Below are positions 10,326 to 22,879 of a DNA stretch of 64,000 nucleotides, piece by piece. Positions within the stretch are counted from its first letter, which is position 1; every line of letters begins with the position of its first letter. A program made the translations under genes and the position numbers. The notes under the pieces were generated by a model. It was not told the origin of the DNA. It saw only the letters and a program-made list of their open reading frames with translations, and ran no database searches. The DNA is taken from contig JAUGWO010000112.1 in NCBI GenBank assembly GCA_049724395.1, forward strand, positions 124,001 through 188,000. The letters are read 5' to 3'. Source of the DNA: Spongospora subterranea f. sp. subterranea. Taxonomy: Eukaryota; Endomyxa: Phytomyxea; Phytomyxea; Plasmodiophorida.

Positions 10326-13300
10326 ATGTGTCTGATCGCTAGCAGAGACACAATGTCCGTTAAAGGTCGTCTGGTTTTGGATTCCATATATTCGACCCCC
10401 GATCAAACAACACAGGGCACCGTTCTTTGGTCGCTGTCGCTCTCTGGCCGTGTACTTATCAGGGCAACCGGTTCGGTATTAACTGTTGCCTTGTCGGGAC
10501 ATGAACCAATTCTTTGGCCTTCCATATCTGAAATCGTTCCAGACTGCGAACCATCGTAATTCGAATACACATACCGAGGTCATTGAGTAGGATTTTTTAC
10601 TAATTCACACTATTTAGGGTAATTATCACTGCCGTGATCGCTGTGGACACCAGGGAGAGTTTTCGTGTCATTGTCGGATTTAATCATGGCCTTGTAGTGT
10701 GTCTCACCTCTGTATATGTTTCTCAGTTTACGTCGAGTTTCTCATCATTTATTCGGAACTCATAGGAACATAAACTCTTGTTTTCTTACATTTTGCATGA
10801 ATGTCCAGTTTTGTCTTTGAAAACGTTCAAGTCCGGGGTCTGTTTCCACCAGTAGGCGACTTTCCTTTTTGTCCATTCTTTCTACTTAAACTCCGACAGC
10901 GATGGCGACGACGAGGATCTTATGGTCCGATACAACAACGTTCTTGTCTTGGTTGATAGAGGCTCATTCAAAGCAGACGGAGATGCAAATTTGTTTCAGG
11001 CCAACAAGTTTCGTATTCAATCTCAAAACATGATTTGCGACTTTGCCGTCATCAGTACGCTAGACGATGAGCCAATTCTGTTGCCCTTAAAGTCTTATGC
11101 TATAATTCAGGCGATGAGCCCATGATCCGGCAACATTTTCTTGGATCTAAGCATCAGTTTGCTGCCATCAATATTATTACGGTGGGTGGCCCGCCGTCCA
11201 ATATGGTGGCTTACTCTCGCCTCTCACGCGACCCACCGCCGGCCGAGATTGTTTCACAAGCAGTAGTGGAAGTTAAGAAATTTGCTTCGGGTTTTCTTGC
11301 TTTTGGCAGGAAAATTCTGATTGATGAATCTGATGTTGAAGAGGTTGCTGGTACTGTTTTAAAACCTATGCCAATTCCGCTTGTTTATAAACTGGATCGC
11401 AGGAGACTTATCAACGAACAAAGTTGCCTTAGACTTAACGCCTCATGCTGTTCGTCCAGTTATATCAATAGGCGATGCCCCAAACCGAATCATTGAATCG
11501 ATTGTCATCGATCAATTTGGTGGCCTGTTTGCCGCATGCGCCGATAATCTTGGTCGTGTAATGCTTTTAGATTTTGAATCAGATGTTATTTGTCCGAATC
11601 TGGAAAGGTTATCGCGATGCTCGCGCCGCCTTTACCTCTGGTATGATCACACAAATCCAGTCGGGGTTCCCCATAACCGATTATTGCTTCAGTTGAAACA
11701 AATGGGCGACGAACATTGTTGTTACTGCTTTATATTCCTACACGGGGGCTCCTGGAACTTTGGCATTTGCGGGGCGGGCGCGTTGCTGCTCTGAACATTG
11801 GCCGTCGCCATACCCTACAGCAGCATCAGGAATCAGCTGTTATTCATACTCGTCAAGGCATACTTCACCGCGTGCTCTTCGACCACAACTTTGAACAACT
11901 CTGGTCTAAATTGCATAACTGCGCCTCAGAACACGATAGCGACGCTGCTTTTGCTGCTGCTTCAGCCATTTTACGTGCTGATGCTTCGGTGAATCCTCTG
12001 TCGCTGGTCAACTCTGTCACAAAAACCTCAGCGTCTATCGCAGCTTGTCAGTCGCTTCTTATTCGACTCAGTGAGCAATATCCTATTTTATCGGCTGCCT
12101 CTTCGATTCTCAATGCCTACATTGATTTTGATACCCACGTTAGGGATCATTCCATGGTTCCTTTCGCAGATTTCTTCGCTGTGGTTTCCGATCCGAGTTA
12201 TATTGGACCAGTTTCATCCGAAATCGGACGGTTCATGTTCGAACCGCTATTACGAGAGCAAGCCAGTATCAACGATTCGATTTGGACATTTATTCACAGT
12301 CTTAATCTCTCTCCAGAAGCCCTTGCCGTATGTCAATCTGTTTTTTTGGTTCCGCTCAATCGTCTCTTAACCACAATTCTGTCCGTTTACTTTATCCATT
12401 TTGTTTATTTTGTTTCTGATATAGTCAAATATCTCGTTTGTACCCTCTTTTGCATATTTTGTTTGAGTTCTACGGATCAGCGTTTTGTTGAGACACCTCG
12501 TCGTGCAGGGTTTTTTTTTGAGTTGGTTCTGGAACTGTACAACCTCTCCATCAAGTTTGAGCATTTCATCGTTCTTGTCACCGTCTGATGAGGCGTTCCT
12601 GGGCGCTCTCCGCCAGAAATCGCTCCACACTATCAGTTCGTCAACGGATATCAATCGTGCTTTTACTCTATCGTCCAGTTTGCAATTATCTGCGATTTCC
12701 GATACATTACATCGCGCAGAACGTCTTGGTCAGTTCATGGACGATAGTGGCATGCTTCCCTATCACGCTTCTTTAGCCGATTTTAACCAGAATCTCAATT
12801 ATTTCCTGTCCAGCATTCTCATAGCTCGTCTTAACACGATCGATGACATAAGGCAGGCTCTGACCGCCTCCGATAATACGTTTAATCAGTTTCTGACGAG
12901 ATCCGTTTCAGCTTTTCCAGAAAACATTTCGCTTCAGGTATTTTTCCAAGGTAACTACTTTTCGTAATTCTAATTTTGTGTAGGAGGTCACGTTACGCTG
13001 TTCTCAATTGCTGTTTACTGAACGACGCGACATGGCCGGTGCTGTTCAGATACTCGAGATGGCACCGGGTTCTGGGTCCAAATTTCGTTGCGCTGTATCG
13101 ATTTTACGAGTTGTAATCGATGCGCTTTTTTCGATTTTTTTCATACATGTTTGTGATGTGCCACCACGAGAAAAGGTTTCTCTTGCCGCAAACGACTGGG
13201 TCGCCACCCTGAGCCTTCTGCGCATTGTTCATTTGATGGTCGCCGACAAGGATGTTATTGTAAATTCACAGCAATACGAAAATTGTGTTTTGGCTAATTG

Positions 13301-14184
13301 TACAATACAGATGGACATTCGAATGGAGCCATTAGATGAATTTTCCATGCTTCTTCTTGAAGAAATCCGGATTAATCATTTGGCAGTCGTTGTGAAAATG
13401 GCAGTCGAGGCCGATGCATTCTCGGTTGCCAACTCTCATAATTTCGCATTGATGTTTCCTGATTTTACTTCTGCATCCCTGAACATTGATTGCCGCTTAA
13501 CCAAGCGTACCTCGGTAAAACGAACTTTTGAGTGTCCGCACAATACTTATCCCAGCAATCGACTGAATGCGATCTATTTCTTTGACGTAGGCTGCTCGTC
13601 GTGATTTTATTTTATGGTGTCTGACGAATCGTGATAGCGACCAAGAGAACGCATTAATGACACTCGCACGAGACCTCCATGTCCACGACGCCGTCCTCCA
13701 GAATCGGCTTGTGCAATTTCTATCGGAATCACCAAAACATCCCGCTGTTGTTTCCTATCTTATAGGGTCTGAGTCCAGCTACTCGCCCGCGATTGCCGCT
13801 CTTTTTGTAGAGCGTTGCCACACGTTCTTAGTTGATGCTGTGTCTGCGCTGGTGGCGGCCTCTAATTCCCGAAGCCGGACTGTCAATTCGCAGGCGAAAT
13901 CGACTTTGAATGCTTTGCCAGCTGGAGCGATATCATGGTTGGAAGGTGAACTGGGAGAGCTGGGCGGGCAGAAACGGTATCGCAGCATGTCGGCAATCCT
14001 GTCGTTGGCATCTGATCTCCAACAACTGTCACGTTACGTCCTCGAGTACATGTCTGTTGATGGCGATGAAGCCAATCCTGCACGAATCGAATCGATGAAA
14101 CAAATTCAGCGAACAGTAGACGCTCTCGTTGATGCTCTCTCCGCCATTAATGATGGCAAAAACAGAGTAAAATTAAGTGAATGA
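10326..14184 (+). CDS. RAB3GAP2: RAB3 GTPase-activating protein regulatory subunit
   Basis: Non-catalytic subunit of the RAB3GAP complex, which acts on RAB3 and as GEF for RAB18 at ER and lipid droplets. Early exons fit the human protein segment by segment: ...-10555, 10618-10711, 10766-10851, 10900-11054, 11111-11350, 11403-11640 and 11693 onward, all GT-AG with introns of about 48-62 nt. Landmarks: 'VIVGFNHGLVVCLTS' then 'EHKLLFSYILHECPVLSLK' (human [29 protein letters not shown]), 'LGRVMLLDFES', 'IWKGYRDAR', 'IPTRGLLELWHLRGGRVAAL'. Near the end, 'LARDLHVHD' and 'LPAGAISWLEGELGE' match the helical C-terminus. The reading frame slips by one base at about 11588-11592, between 'DFESDVI' and 'IWKGYRDAR', both of which are conserved. 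The start is uncertain (ATG 10326 or 10353), and the N-terminus is shorter than in human. Exon limits between 12.3 and 13.65 kb were not fully resolved. Confidence 0.85.
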
Positions 14185-15360
14185 TTAGAAAACTCTCGCG
14201 TTCGAGACTGGAGAACCGTTTTGACGATTCTTAACATGCTAACTTCGTACGATCAACATTACCGTGTTGCTTCCCTGAATTGTTTAGGTGTGATTATGAG
14301 TTCCTGTCAAAGCGTCAAGTCACTTTTTCTGAGGAGCTCGGACATAGAACGAAAGATGTCCTCTGATGGTTCTGATACACCGCCCTACAACTTACTTTCC
14401 TTTGGTTTTAAAGGTAACTCACGTCGATTAAGGCGGTTCACAGCTGATCATTTTACTTCCATGAAACTTTCCACTATTCAGACTATGAACATGATTTGAT
14501 TTCTGCGGTATCTATTGATGATGATCTTATACGCGGCAGGGTGATTTGGGGGGATGCTAATTTGATAATGGTGAAGAGCAAAAAAATCCAATTATTTAAC
14601 CTTCATGAATCCCATTTTATCAGCTGTTCAGCGCTAGTTGGCTGTCGATATTTCCCAGAACTGTTTCACCTGATGAACAACAAAACCGACCAAGAATGAT
14701 GATCTTCATTCCAAATTAGCCGTTAACGATCAGTCCAGTATTTTGAACATACTTATCGCGCCATGGTCACGTATTTTTTGCCATTGGACCATTGCAAGCC
14801 CCGATAGCTGGTAGATATCTCACTTTTACAGGACCGAGTGATAAAAACGTCATGAAGTGATAGTTGGATGTTTCGGTATAGATAGAAGAGCGTCAACGGT
14901 TGTTGAATTTCTTCTACGCTCTTCAGATCTTGTTCATCTACAGGTTTTTATCATCATTTGGCATCAGGTGGCTATACCAACTTTCGATTTTCTCAACCGT
15001 CGATGGTCCATGTTCATACTTGGATGCTGGTTTCATTTTCAAACGTTTTCTAGCCTCGATGAAGGTTTACGTTCTTCCTTTCGTTCGCCTTTTGTCAGTT
15101 GTGTCTTTCGAAAAAAAAGTTTTCAAAGACAATTTTTTATCCACAATCAATCGGTATTTTCGGTAGTTCCACTGATTTTTAATATTAGGATGTCATATGA
15201 CAGCATCAGGAACGAACCCGAGAGTCATCTTCAGCAGGTTGATACCTTTCATTCATCAGTTCAATACAATCCTCGTCGTGCACTAGGAATTCAGCAAGCG
15301 GTCGTTCTTGGAAGCACTATGCTGGTTTTTGAACAAAAACGTTTTTTGTGAATTCATTTC
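14185..15360 (+). other. possible unrecognised gene
   Basis: Several plus-strand frames look coding. 14221-14490 contains 'YDQHYRVASLNCLGVIMSSC'. 14496-14699 contains 'DLIRGRVIWGDANLIMVKSK' followed by 'KIQLFNL', which is reminiscent of a beta-propeller strand. A frame ending at 15351 contains 'PRRALGIQQAVVLGSTMLVF'. They could be exons of one fast-evolving gene, but no splice chain could be fixed and no family was recognised. Confidence 0.3.
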
Positions 15361-15429
15361 CACAAACAATACTGTTCCGGTGTTCTTGCAACTGTCCCCT
15401 ATGAACTACTACTTGAGCCGATCTCAAGA

Positions 15430-16600
15430 GACCTAATAAAACCAGTTTTGTTTACTATTGCCAACCAAATAGACAGCCTGACCCTGCACAACATGTCTGT
15501 TGGCAACTAGAAAGCTATGACAATCCGTAGCCTTGATCGAAAATTTATCAAGAGAGACGGATCGCCACACATGTGTGCTGAACATCCGGAGTCGATGATC
15601 CAGGTAGGCCTTGTTAGCTTTACGGTTCTAGACGGGCTGACCGGAAGGGAGAACAGTGAAGGTATGGGCTTGCTCTTAGCGAACTTGGGACGCAATTCAG
15701 GGTGTTGAGCCCAGCATTAGTTGTCGCAATGTGAATTGGAGCGATGAAATGTGCCCTTGTAATGCTTAGTAGTATCAGTTCCAGCATGTTCGGCGTGATG
15801 TCGTCCCGCGACAGAAGCTGCGCCTCGTGATAGATGAGTTCTGAGAGATTAAGTCCTACAGTCTTGGGTTATCGGTGAGCTTGATGATAACGGAATCGAA
15901 TTCTCGTGGAAGTCCGATTGTAGCTTGTCGATGAGATCGTCATCACTTAGTATTTTTCCAGTACTATGGAGCTCTCGTAGATGAGCTTTGATTAGAGGAT
16001 GCGTAGTTAGCAATTGATGAGTTTCCTTTTTCTAAATTCCAAAATTCTTCGCCGACCTCGTACGTGTTGCTCGCGACTTCTTCTGGCACAGGTCCTGTAT
16101 TTATTTCACCCAAACTGCTTGTGCGCTTGTTTCATTGAATGACGATACATAGGAGGTGGTCAACAGGTATGGTGCAGATAATGGGTTTGGCTTTCTTATC
16201 ACCCTGCTCTTCTTGATGGCGAATAAGATTTCCTTCATGGTATTATGTAACGTGAGCGTAATTGTAACGTGAACTTTTCTAGCGGTGTGATCCTCGAGCA
16301 TGTGTTCAACTATGTGTAACGTCAGGTCTAAGTGTAACGTCGGGTCGCCAGGTAACGTAATTTTCGACGATGGACGCTATAGGTGTATAGTAGGGGAAAC
16401 GTTATGACGGTGTGCTGCAGAGGGAGCCTCCGACAACGTTGTAGTCGTAGCGAATATTCGCCTGTCAAATCTGTTGATCCAAACGTTGATCCGTTTTGTG
16501 CAGAGTCCGGCTGACGATTTGGCTGGCAATTGCAAGAGCTAATTGTCAGGTCATGGTACACGGAAACGGCGCTTTGTACTCGCAACTAACTCTCACAATA
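15430..16600 (-). mobile_element. Ty1/copia retrotransposon fossil (gag-protease part)
   Basis: On the minus strand, 15507-15695 holds the copia aspartic protease signature 'WIIDSGCSAHMCGD' and the sequence upstream of it, up to about 16600, is gag-like. The element is broken in many places and lacks recognisable integrase and reverse transcriptase next to it. No LTR pair could be defined. It is old by appearance and of the same family as the fossil at the left edge. Confidence 0.65.
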
Positions 16601-17127
16601 TCATGGAATGGAGATAGCAAAATTAACGGTTGAAAGCTACATGGAATTCTGTCTAAAAAAATATACATAGATTCATAAAATCCATGCCGATTGCTCGATC
16701 ATGGACAGTGCATTCGACTGTGATTCTTTCAACCACGTCAACGTGTACCATACAGTAATAATAATTCATGGTACACGTCTCACCATACGCACAATATAAA
16801 ACCACAGGATTAACCTCAATGTTTGAACTTGAGATACTTATGTATGCGGTAAAAGATACTTTGTGAGTCGTCAGCTCAAAACTGCATACACGTTTCCAAT
16901 TCCCGTTGCCGATATGTTTGTTTGCGCCGACATGTTGTACTTTTGAGACTTTGGGGACATTTCCGACCGGGAATAGATTTGTGTGGATATGGAAGGTTGC
17001 GCTGTGTGTGTACATTATGAGTTTTGGGCTATGCTGTATGCAGACGCTGCGGACAATAATTATTATCAATCGCCTGGTGATCTACAGTAATCATTTTTAT
17101 GACAGATCATTATAGGTCGCCCTAAAC
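16601..17127 (-). other. open frame of unknown meaning upstream of BUD13
   Basis: A minus-strand frame from an ATG near 17009 to 16653 (about 118 codons, starting 'MYTHSATFHIHTNLFPVGNV') is fully open and has cysteine- and tyrosine-rich composition. I recognise no family in it. It runs antisense into the BUD13 upstream region, so it may be chance. Confidence 0.25.
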
Positions 17128-18877
17128 ATGACTTCCAAAGCTGAGTATCTCAAGCGATATCTCAGTAGTGGCGATGGCGACAAGGGTGGCCTAAATAAGC
17201 AGGGTTCCAAGAAAAGAAAGGTCAAGAAAGGCGATTTGAAGATTATAGAACAATACGACGATATTGAGGCCGACCTGAATCGAATTCGTCGTCTTAAACG
17301 TATAGCACTTTTTACATCTTTATTGACTTTTCCTACAGTTTTGATTTTTTTTTAACGGTTTCACGTGCTGATTTTAGTCTTAGGGGAGGAGGAGCTAGCT
17401 GCTGCGGTGGCTTTGAAAGAGGAACGGGAAACCAGTAATCGCATTATAGCAGAGCGCCGTATGCAGATGCGATTGCAGGATGGAAGCGGATGGACACAAA
17501 TTGTAGGGTCAGCGAAACCATTACTCAAATATGGTATCAACAAAAGGGAAGACCTTATGGCCACTGGAATAGGCAAACATGAAGAAGCCTTGCCATCTAT
17601 AGAATCATCGCCGTATAAAGGGCGTCGAGTTGATGCCCCCGATTCGTCACCAGCGAGAAGGGATTTTCGTGATTCATCCGATCTATCTACGACCAGGAGA
17701 CATCGGTCTGATTCGCCCGACTTATCGCCAGATCGGGCAGCTTATTCACGTGATGTGCCTCTACCCCGTGCTGATTCTCCTGATTTATCTCCTACGAGGA
17801 GGCTTCGCGCCGATTCTCCTGATTTATCTTTTGCGAGAAGGCGTCGCGCTGATTCTCCTGATTTATCTCCTGCGAGAAGGCGTCGCGCTGATTCTCCTGA
17901 TTTATCGCCTGCGAGAAGGCGTCGCGCTGATTCTCCTGATTTATCGCCTGCGAGAAGGCGTCGCGCTGATTCTCCAGATTTACCCCCTGCGAGAAGGAGT
18001 CGTGCTGTCTCTCCGATTTTATCCCCTGCAAGAAGAAGTCGCGCTGATTCTCCTGATCTATCTCCTGCAAGGAAGCGTCGCGTTAATTCTCTTGACTCGG
18101 CTCATACTAAATCTGAGCGTCCTAGCTCACCCGACTTGTCGCCAGCGAGAAGACCGCAGTCAGATTGTTCAAAATCAACGGCACGCATGCAAACAGGGTC
18201 TATGTCCATTACCAATACCTCTCCAGTTCAATTTGACCATCCGAAGACGATTGTTCGTGATATACACGGTCGCGTAGTTAATGTTGATAAGGCCATTGCC
18301 GAGCAGGAACTCCTTAAACAGGTATGCTGTGTCTGTCTCCATCACTTCAGTTAATCAATTTCGTTGTGCTAATCAGGAGGAAGCTGCCAAAAAAGAAATG
18401 TTTTGGTCGTCGGGTATTGTGCAAAAAGAGGAACAAATTGCTCGTCGAATTGCAATTAACACAGAATCGGCCACGCCCTTCGTTCGTACTGTTAACGATG
18501 TTGAAATGAATAATGAGTTGAAAGAAGCGACGAGATTTGGCGATCCGATGTTTTTCCAGATGCAAGAGAAGCGCAAGAAGGAGGCTCAGGAGCGCATTGA
18601 TCAACAATCAAAGAAGCTGGAGAAACAGAGACGGAAGCTTGCTAAAGCCGGTGTCATTTTGGAAGATCCGACTGTGCTCCAAGAACAAATGGTTAAACCC
18701 AGGCGTAGGCCGGTATATGTCGGCCCTGCTTGGGTAAACCGATATGGAATTTGTCCAGGGTATAGGTGGGACGGAGTGGATAGAACTAACGGCTGGGAAA
18801 TCACACGATTTGAGATTGAGGCCAAACGCCAGGCGACGCAAGTGACTGCATATCATTACTCTGTTGAGGACATGTAA
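17128..18877 (+). CDS. BUD13: pre-mRNA splicing factor BUD13 (RES complex)
   Basis: Subunit of the RES (retention and splicing) complex in the spliceosome, partner of SNU17/RBMX2 and PML1. Three exons, 17128-17299, 17378-18321 and 18377-18877, give 538 aa with GT-AG introns of 78 and 55 nt. The N-terminus 'SKAEYLKRYLSSGDG' matches the family. The C-terminal signature is complete: 'GPAWVNRYGICPGYRWDGVD' and 'RTNGWE', ending 'YSVEDM'. The middle is a run of 13-residue 'DSPDLSPARRRRA' repeats (positions about 17640-18160), like the DTPDPSP/RR repeats of human BUD13 but more uniform. A basic coiled coil precedes the C-terminal domain. Confidence 0.95.
17640..18160 (+). repeat. 39-bp coding repeat in BUD13
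   Basis: Roughly a dozen copies of a 39-bp unit, each coding 'SPDLSPARRRRAD' or a close variant. The central copies (about 17767-18080) are nearly identical in DNA as well as protein, while the outer copies diverge. The unit keeps the reading frame, so copy number can change without breaking the protein. Confidence 0.9.
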
Positions 18878-20749
18878 TTAATATATAGTTGACATCTTAG
18901 TACCAGGCCGTAATTCTCCCTGTGTTGATGTCGCCTCTCAATCCATCACCTTTTCTCCCATTCACATCTGTCCTTCAACTTGTCAAACTTTGAAAGCAAC
19001 TAACTTTTGTAGATTATTGGTACAGCTTTCTGCACTGCATCCCCTTATTGCCCTCGATCTATATAGCGCTTTCCCGAATTTCGACTGTTGACCAAGGGCC
19101 TCTCAAAGTAAACAATACCAGTCAGGATATCTTATGATAATGTCTTTTCCCATACAAATTGATAATCGCTGGTTTATTTCTCCATTGGCGATCGGCGCGG
19201 CAGTCGGCATTGCTTAAATCGGCTGTGCCTTTAAAGCCGTATCGGCATGGTTGCAGACCGAATTCAATGGAAAAACTTTGAATATATCATTCGAACTAAT
19301 CATCGCAATAATGTGAGCATATGAACTCATCAACCCGTTTTTGTAGATGTTCTTGGTTCAAAGAACATTTCGAATGAAAAACGTTATCAGTCATAATTCA
19401 AGGTCGCATGGAAAGGAATCAAGAAAGTTTGTGGAGATCCTGGACCTGTTCCATTCTCTCATCCTTTTTCCTAAGATCACAGGAGAAAGCAGCCTGTTTA
19501 ATTTTCTAAACAATATTTCTAAATCTGCGAGTGACAGAGGACTTGTTTTCTCCACATTGTTCCCGTTGTTGATATTGATGGTTTCCAAACGAATCTGGCG
19601 GTAGCGAACCGACAAGGTCCACAAACGTGCCATGGCTTGTGGGAAAATTGTCTGCAATAATAACTCTCATATATTGGACCCATTCCTGAACGCCATCTGG
19701 TCGACCAAACAAGCTATGGTCATAGCACGATATCCAAGGCCCTGGAATCGGCCCATGATTTCTGCGAAAACATAAACGAGATCACCAAAATGCAAGACGG
19801 TTTTATTGGTTTATGAAAGCGCAGCAGAATCGTTTTCCCTTGCAGCTTGAAGCATCAATAGGAATGCTTATTCTTCACGTCTTTGCTCAAAGTGGAGTAT
19901 CTAGGCGACACCGATAGTGTCAAATTTCTGATCGCCAAACATATTTATGGGCGAATTGCATGCAAACAAGATGCGAGCGGAGCTGCAGGTCTGCAGTTGA
20001 ACACGTTCAATATCACAATCTATTGGCAAAGCGTACAAATACAAAGGCAATCATAAGTTTTTACGAGATTGGCGAAGTGCACCAACGAGACAAGAATCAG
20101 CATGTTCACATGAACAAATGGCGCGAATGTCCACTGGAATGAACATTCAGATTTGCTCATTTCCAAAACCGCTATGTACCGCGTCTGTTCACGACCTTGA
20201 TTTGGACCATTAGGACTGATGCCTTTGAGGCCAATGCTGGAGGGGCGCTGGTAAAGGGGTTGCCGGCTACTCTTGGCAAGACGGCGACGTGGTCAGGACA
20301 GCTCTACGGCACCGGCTCCAGGGCCAGCGCAGGTTCCCCGGCAACACACTAATAACTTCGCAGCATTAGGTACTGTCAAAACGGTTAACTTTATTATGAA
20401 TCGCTCTTGTTTTATGCATCAGTTATAATTGATACGTGTTCATACTGATACCATATTTAGAAACTATTTTTCTGTGTTTATTATGAAGATGGTTTTTTTA
20501 CGGACACAACTACAGCCAACCCGTATGTAGAAACAAGACGAAAGCCCACTCTGTTATTTATTTATATCGCAGAATATTCACAAAACCACTTAACTAATCC
20601 CCAAACTTTTCCAACACTAGGCAATACACTCTCCATCTCGAAGGTTATAAATCGCAACGACAACCAACCAACCAACCCTGTCGCCGCCATATTGCGTGGC
20701 AACAAAAGGTTGCGCTGTGTCGTTGAGCTCTCGATGAGGGCTGCGCATA
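18878..20749. other. no supported gene
   Basis: A minus-strand stretch at 19500-19760 reads 'NHGPIPGPWISCYDHSLFGR' followed by 'PDGVQEWVQYMR', which looks like real coding sequence, possibly one exon or a fragment of a decayed gene. Nothing joins to it and I recognise no family. A GC-rich patch at about 20210-20345 has no clear structure. The rest is featureless. Confidence 0.35.
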
Positions 20750-21842
20750 ATGGGAAACTTTGCGTGCCACGGACTTCCATGGTCTCGCATCACCATTCGG
20801 TGTCACGGGCTGGAATCATTCGCTGTAGCCTATTCCCTACTATCCTCAAGTTCACACTCACATTCCGGCGGTCTTCGGTCGCTTCGTCTTCCAGCGTCTT
20901 TGTCTCCAACTGTAGGGGACAATTGGTCTAAGGCAATCATTACGGCTTCCGCAAGTTCATTGTTGCCGTTGCTAATGGCTCCGTCTCTATTCAATTCGGT
21001 CGGGCTGGAGGGCCCTCGACCTCAGCACTCAACGGCACAATTAGACGCCGCTGGCATAATGTTTAATGATCGTGATGTTGTGGTTGTCGCAGACGACGCG
21101 CTGGAATTGGGGGCTGGCACCACAGCCACCGGGGTCATCACCAATTGTATGGGCCGCAACGCCACAACGGCGACGGCGATAAGGACAGATGAGAATACGG
21201 TCGTTAATTTGGCGAATATTATGATGGGAACAGCGACATCACAAGCCACAGCGGTAGTCCCAGCAAGAGCGTGTTCTGGGGATATTATCGGAGAAGAACT
21301 CGATATTGATGACGAAGAAGCTCAACGTTTAATCTCAGTCGCCAACAAACGAAAGCGAAATCGTTTCAATTTTTTCAACAGTGAAGAAGGCGTTACACTT
21401 AGGTATTCCATATACGACACTAGTCCGCCATTATTCGCTTCGAGTGGCGATCGGTGCATTTCGTCGACGTCTTGCGTCGATTACCCTTGGTGTCAATATT
21501 CATGCAGAATTTATCATTTTTTAACATTGTCTCTACCGCAATTCTGACTCGTTTGTTTTCTGGATCAGGCTGCGGGTGCATAAGCATTTGCCGACTCAAG
21601 ATAGTAAAATAGCATGGTGTGCCATGTGCGGTAACTGGAAGGATGGACACCGCGGCCATCGGACGAAATGCTATTGCCGCGTCTGCAACGTGGCTCTCTG
21701 CACACGCCTATATGCTGGCCAGCGTGAAACGTGTTTTGAGGAATGGCACTCGGAGCCATGCCTGGTTAGGCGACGGAAAGCGCTGCCAGCTATTATTACG
21801 CCAAATATGCAGAACAACGATACTAAGGAGAACCGGCAATAA
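20750..21842 (+). CDS. protein with C-terminal piggyBac-type zinc ribbon
   Basis: Two exons, 20750-21402 and 21569-21842 (166-nt GT-AG intron, phase 2), would give 308 aa. The first 200 residues are low-complexity (Ala, Ser, Thr, Val) and end in an acidic-basic stretch 'ELDIDDEEAQRL...NKRKRNRF'. Exon 2 holds 'HKHLPTQDSKIAWCAMCGNW', '..RTKCYCRVCNVALC' and 'CFEEWHSE', which is the C..C...C..C...C...H layout of the cysteine-rich C-terminus of piggyBac transposases (DDE_Tnp_1-like zinc ribbon). No transposase core is visible upstream. It could be a domesticated fusion or the tail of a decayed transposon read with unrelated upstream sequence. The start is the first ATG of the open frame. Confidence 0.45.
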
Positions 21843-22345
21843 AGTCTTATCAAACGCCCAGTTCAGAGCTTTCTATACAAATTCGTTTGTTGGTGTTGCC
21901 GACCGTAGTGGTAGCGGTTACATAAACAATGGTTAACATTATCACCAGTCATCTTACGTTAATATGTGGCAAACCTTGTGTCATATGGGAATACCAATAT
22001 CATCAAGAATTTCCCAGGTAAAGTTTCATCTCCTTGTTTTCAGTGGGTTTTCGTATATTATCCTCTTCAAAGTTTATTTTCTTTATCTCGCCTGATACTA
22101 GGGAATTCGGGTTCATTTTATGACTAGAACCGACCTTGCCACCACCCTCTCATATTCGCCATTGTCAACGAACGCAATGGTACGGTCGCCATTGCGCTAC
22201 GTCGTCCCACAGCTGCACGAAGGCTACGGAGTATCTGATAACGAATCGATTGCATTTGCATTTTGAAAAAGGCGATTGAATTAGAAAATTTAAACTCGAA
22301 TATTGACTGATTTAGGGGCACTCAAACTATCGACTTTTCAAGTCG
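21843..22345. other. no supported gene
   Basis: A short minus-strand frame (22124-22321) lacks an ATG start. Nothing recognised. Confidence 0.4.
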
Positions 22346-22505
22346 CATCGAGACAAAGTTGTGCACGGTTTGTGCAATCACCGATTTCGTTGACCGATGG
22401 TTGGAATATATCGCTTTCCAGGCCCTTGAAGAAGTAATATATCGCTGTATATTCGGTCAACGAGAGAGCGGTGATCATACAAGCCGTGCACAACCTTATC
22501 TCGAT
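22346..22505. repeat. large imperfect palindrome (MITE-like)
   Basis: The left arm 22346-22397 contains 'catcgagacaaagttgtgca' and 'cggtttgtgcaatcaccga'. It pairs with the right arm 22453-22505, which contains 'cggtgatcatacaagccgtg' and 'cacaaccttatctcgat'. Arms of about 52 bp have scattered mismatches, and the loop is about 55 bp. The loop itself holds two copies of 'aatatatcgc' in direct order. A fold-back DNA element or stem-forming transcript is possible. Confidence 0.8.
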
Positions 22506-22879
22506 TGGAACATTAGGTTCAAACACAGTTTTGCCCATAGATACAGTCAGAGAAATGCGTGTGCAGATGTAGGTACAGTAGTTTCGTAAAACTGAAACTG
22601 AGCACAGGACAATCGTTCACCCGAGAAGAATCCCGCTTCAATGACACGGTGTACAGTACTTTGAAAACCGAGTAAATGGCGCCCAGATCAAAAGGGCTAA
22701 AATGATGTTGCATTGCTCGAACAGTAAAGCATAAAAAATCCTTACTACGAAAGCAACAAGGTCTTGAATTACTCAATGTTTCCAATGTGACAAGAAGTTA
22801 TGAACTTGTCCAATCGGTTGAAGATGCATCTTCTGATGAGTCTTCAACTTCTGAAGGCACCGATTTCAATACTGGAGCA

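Noticed and set aside
19391-19760. Maspardin-like (SPG21) alpha/beta hydrolase
   Set aside because: A few residues (GLGYRAMT) resembled the family, but the nucleophile GASLGG region and frame continuity were absent.
20210-20345. GC-rich structured element or tRNA
   Set aside because: No cloverleaf, no B-box-like GGTTCGANTCC and no clear stem; left as unexplained composition.
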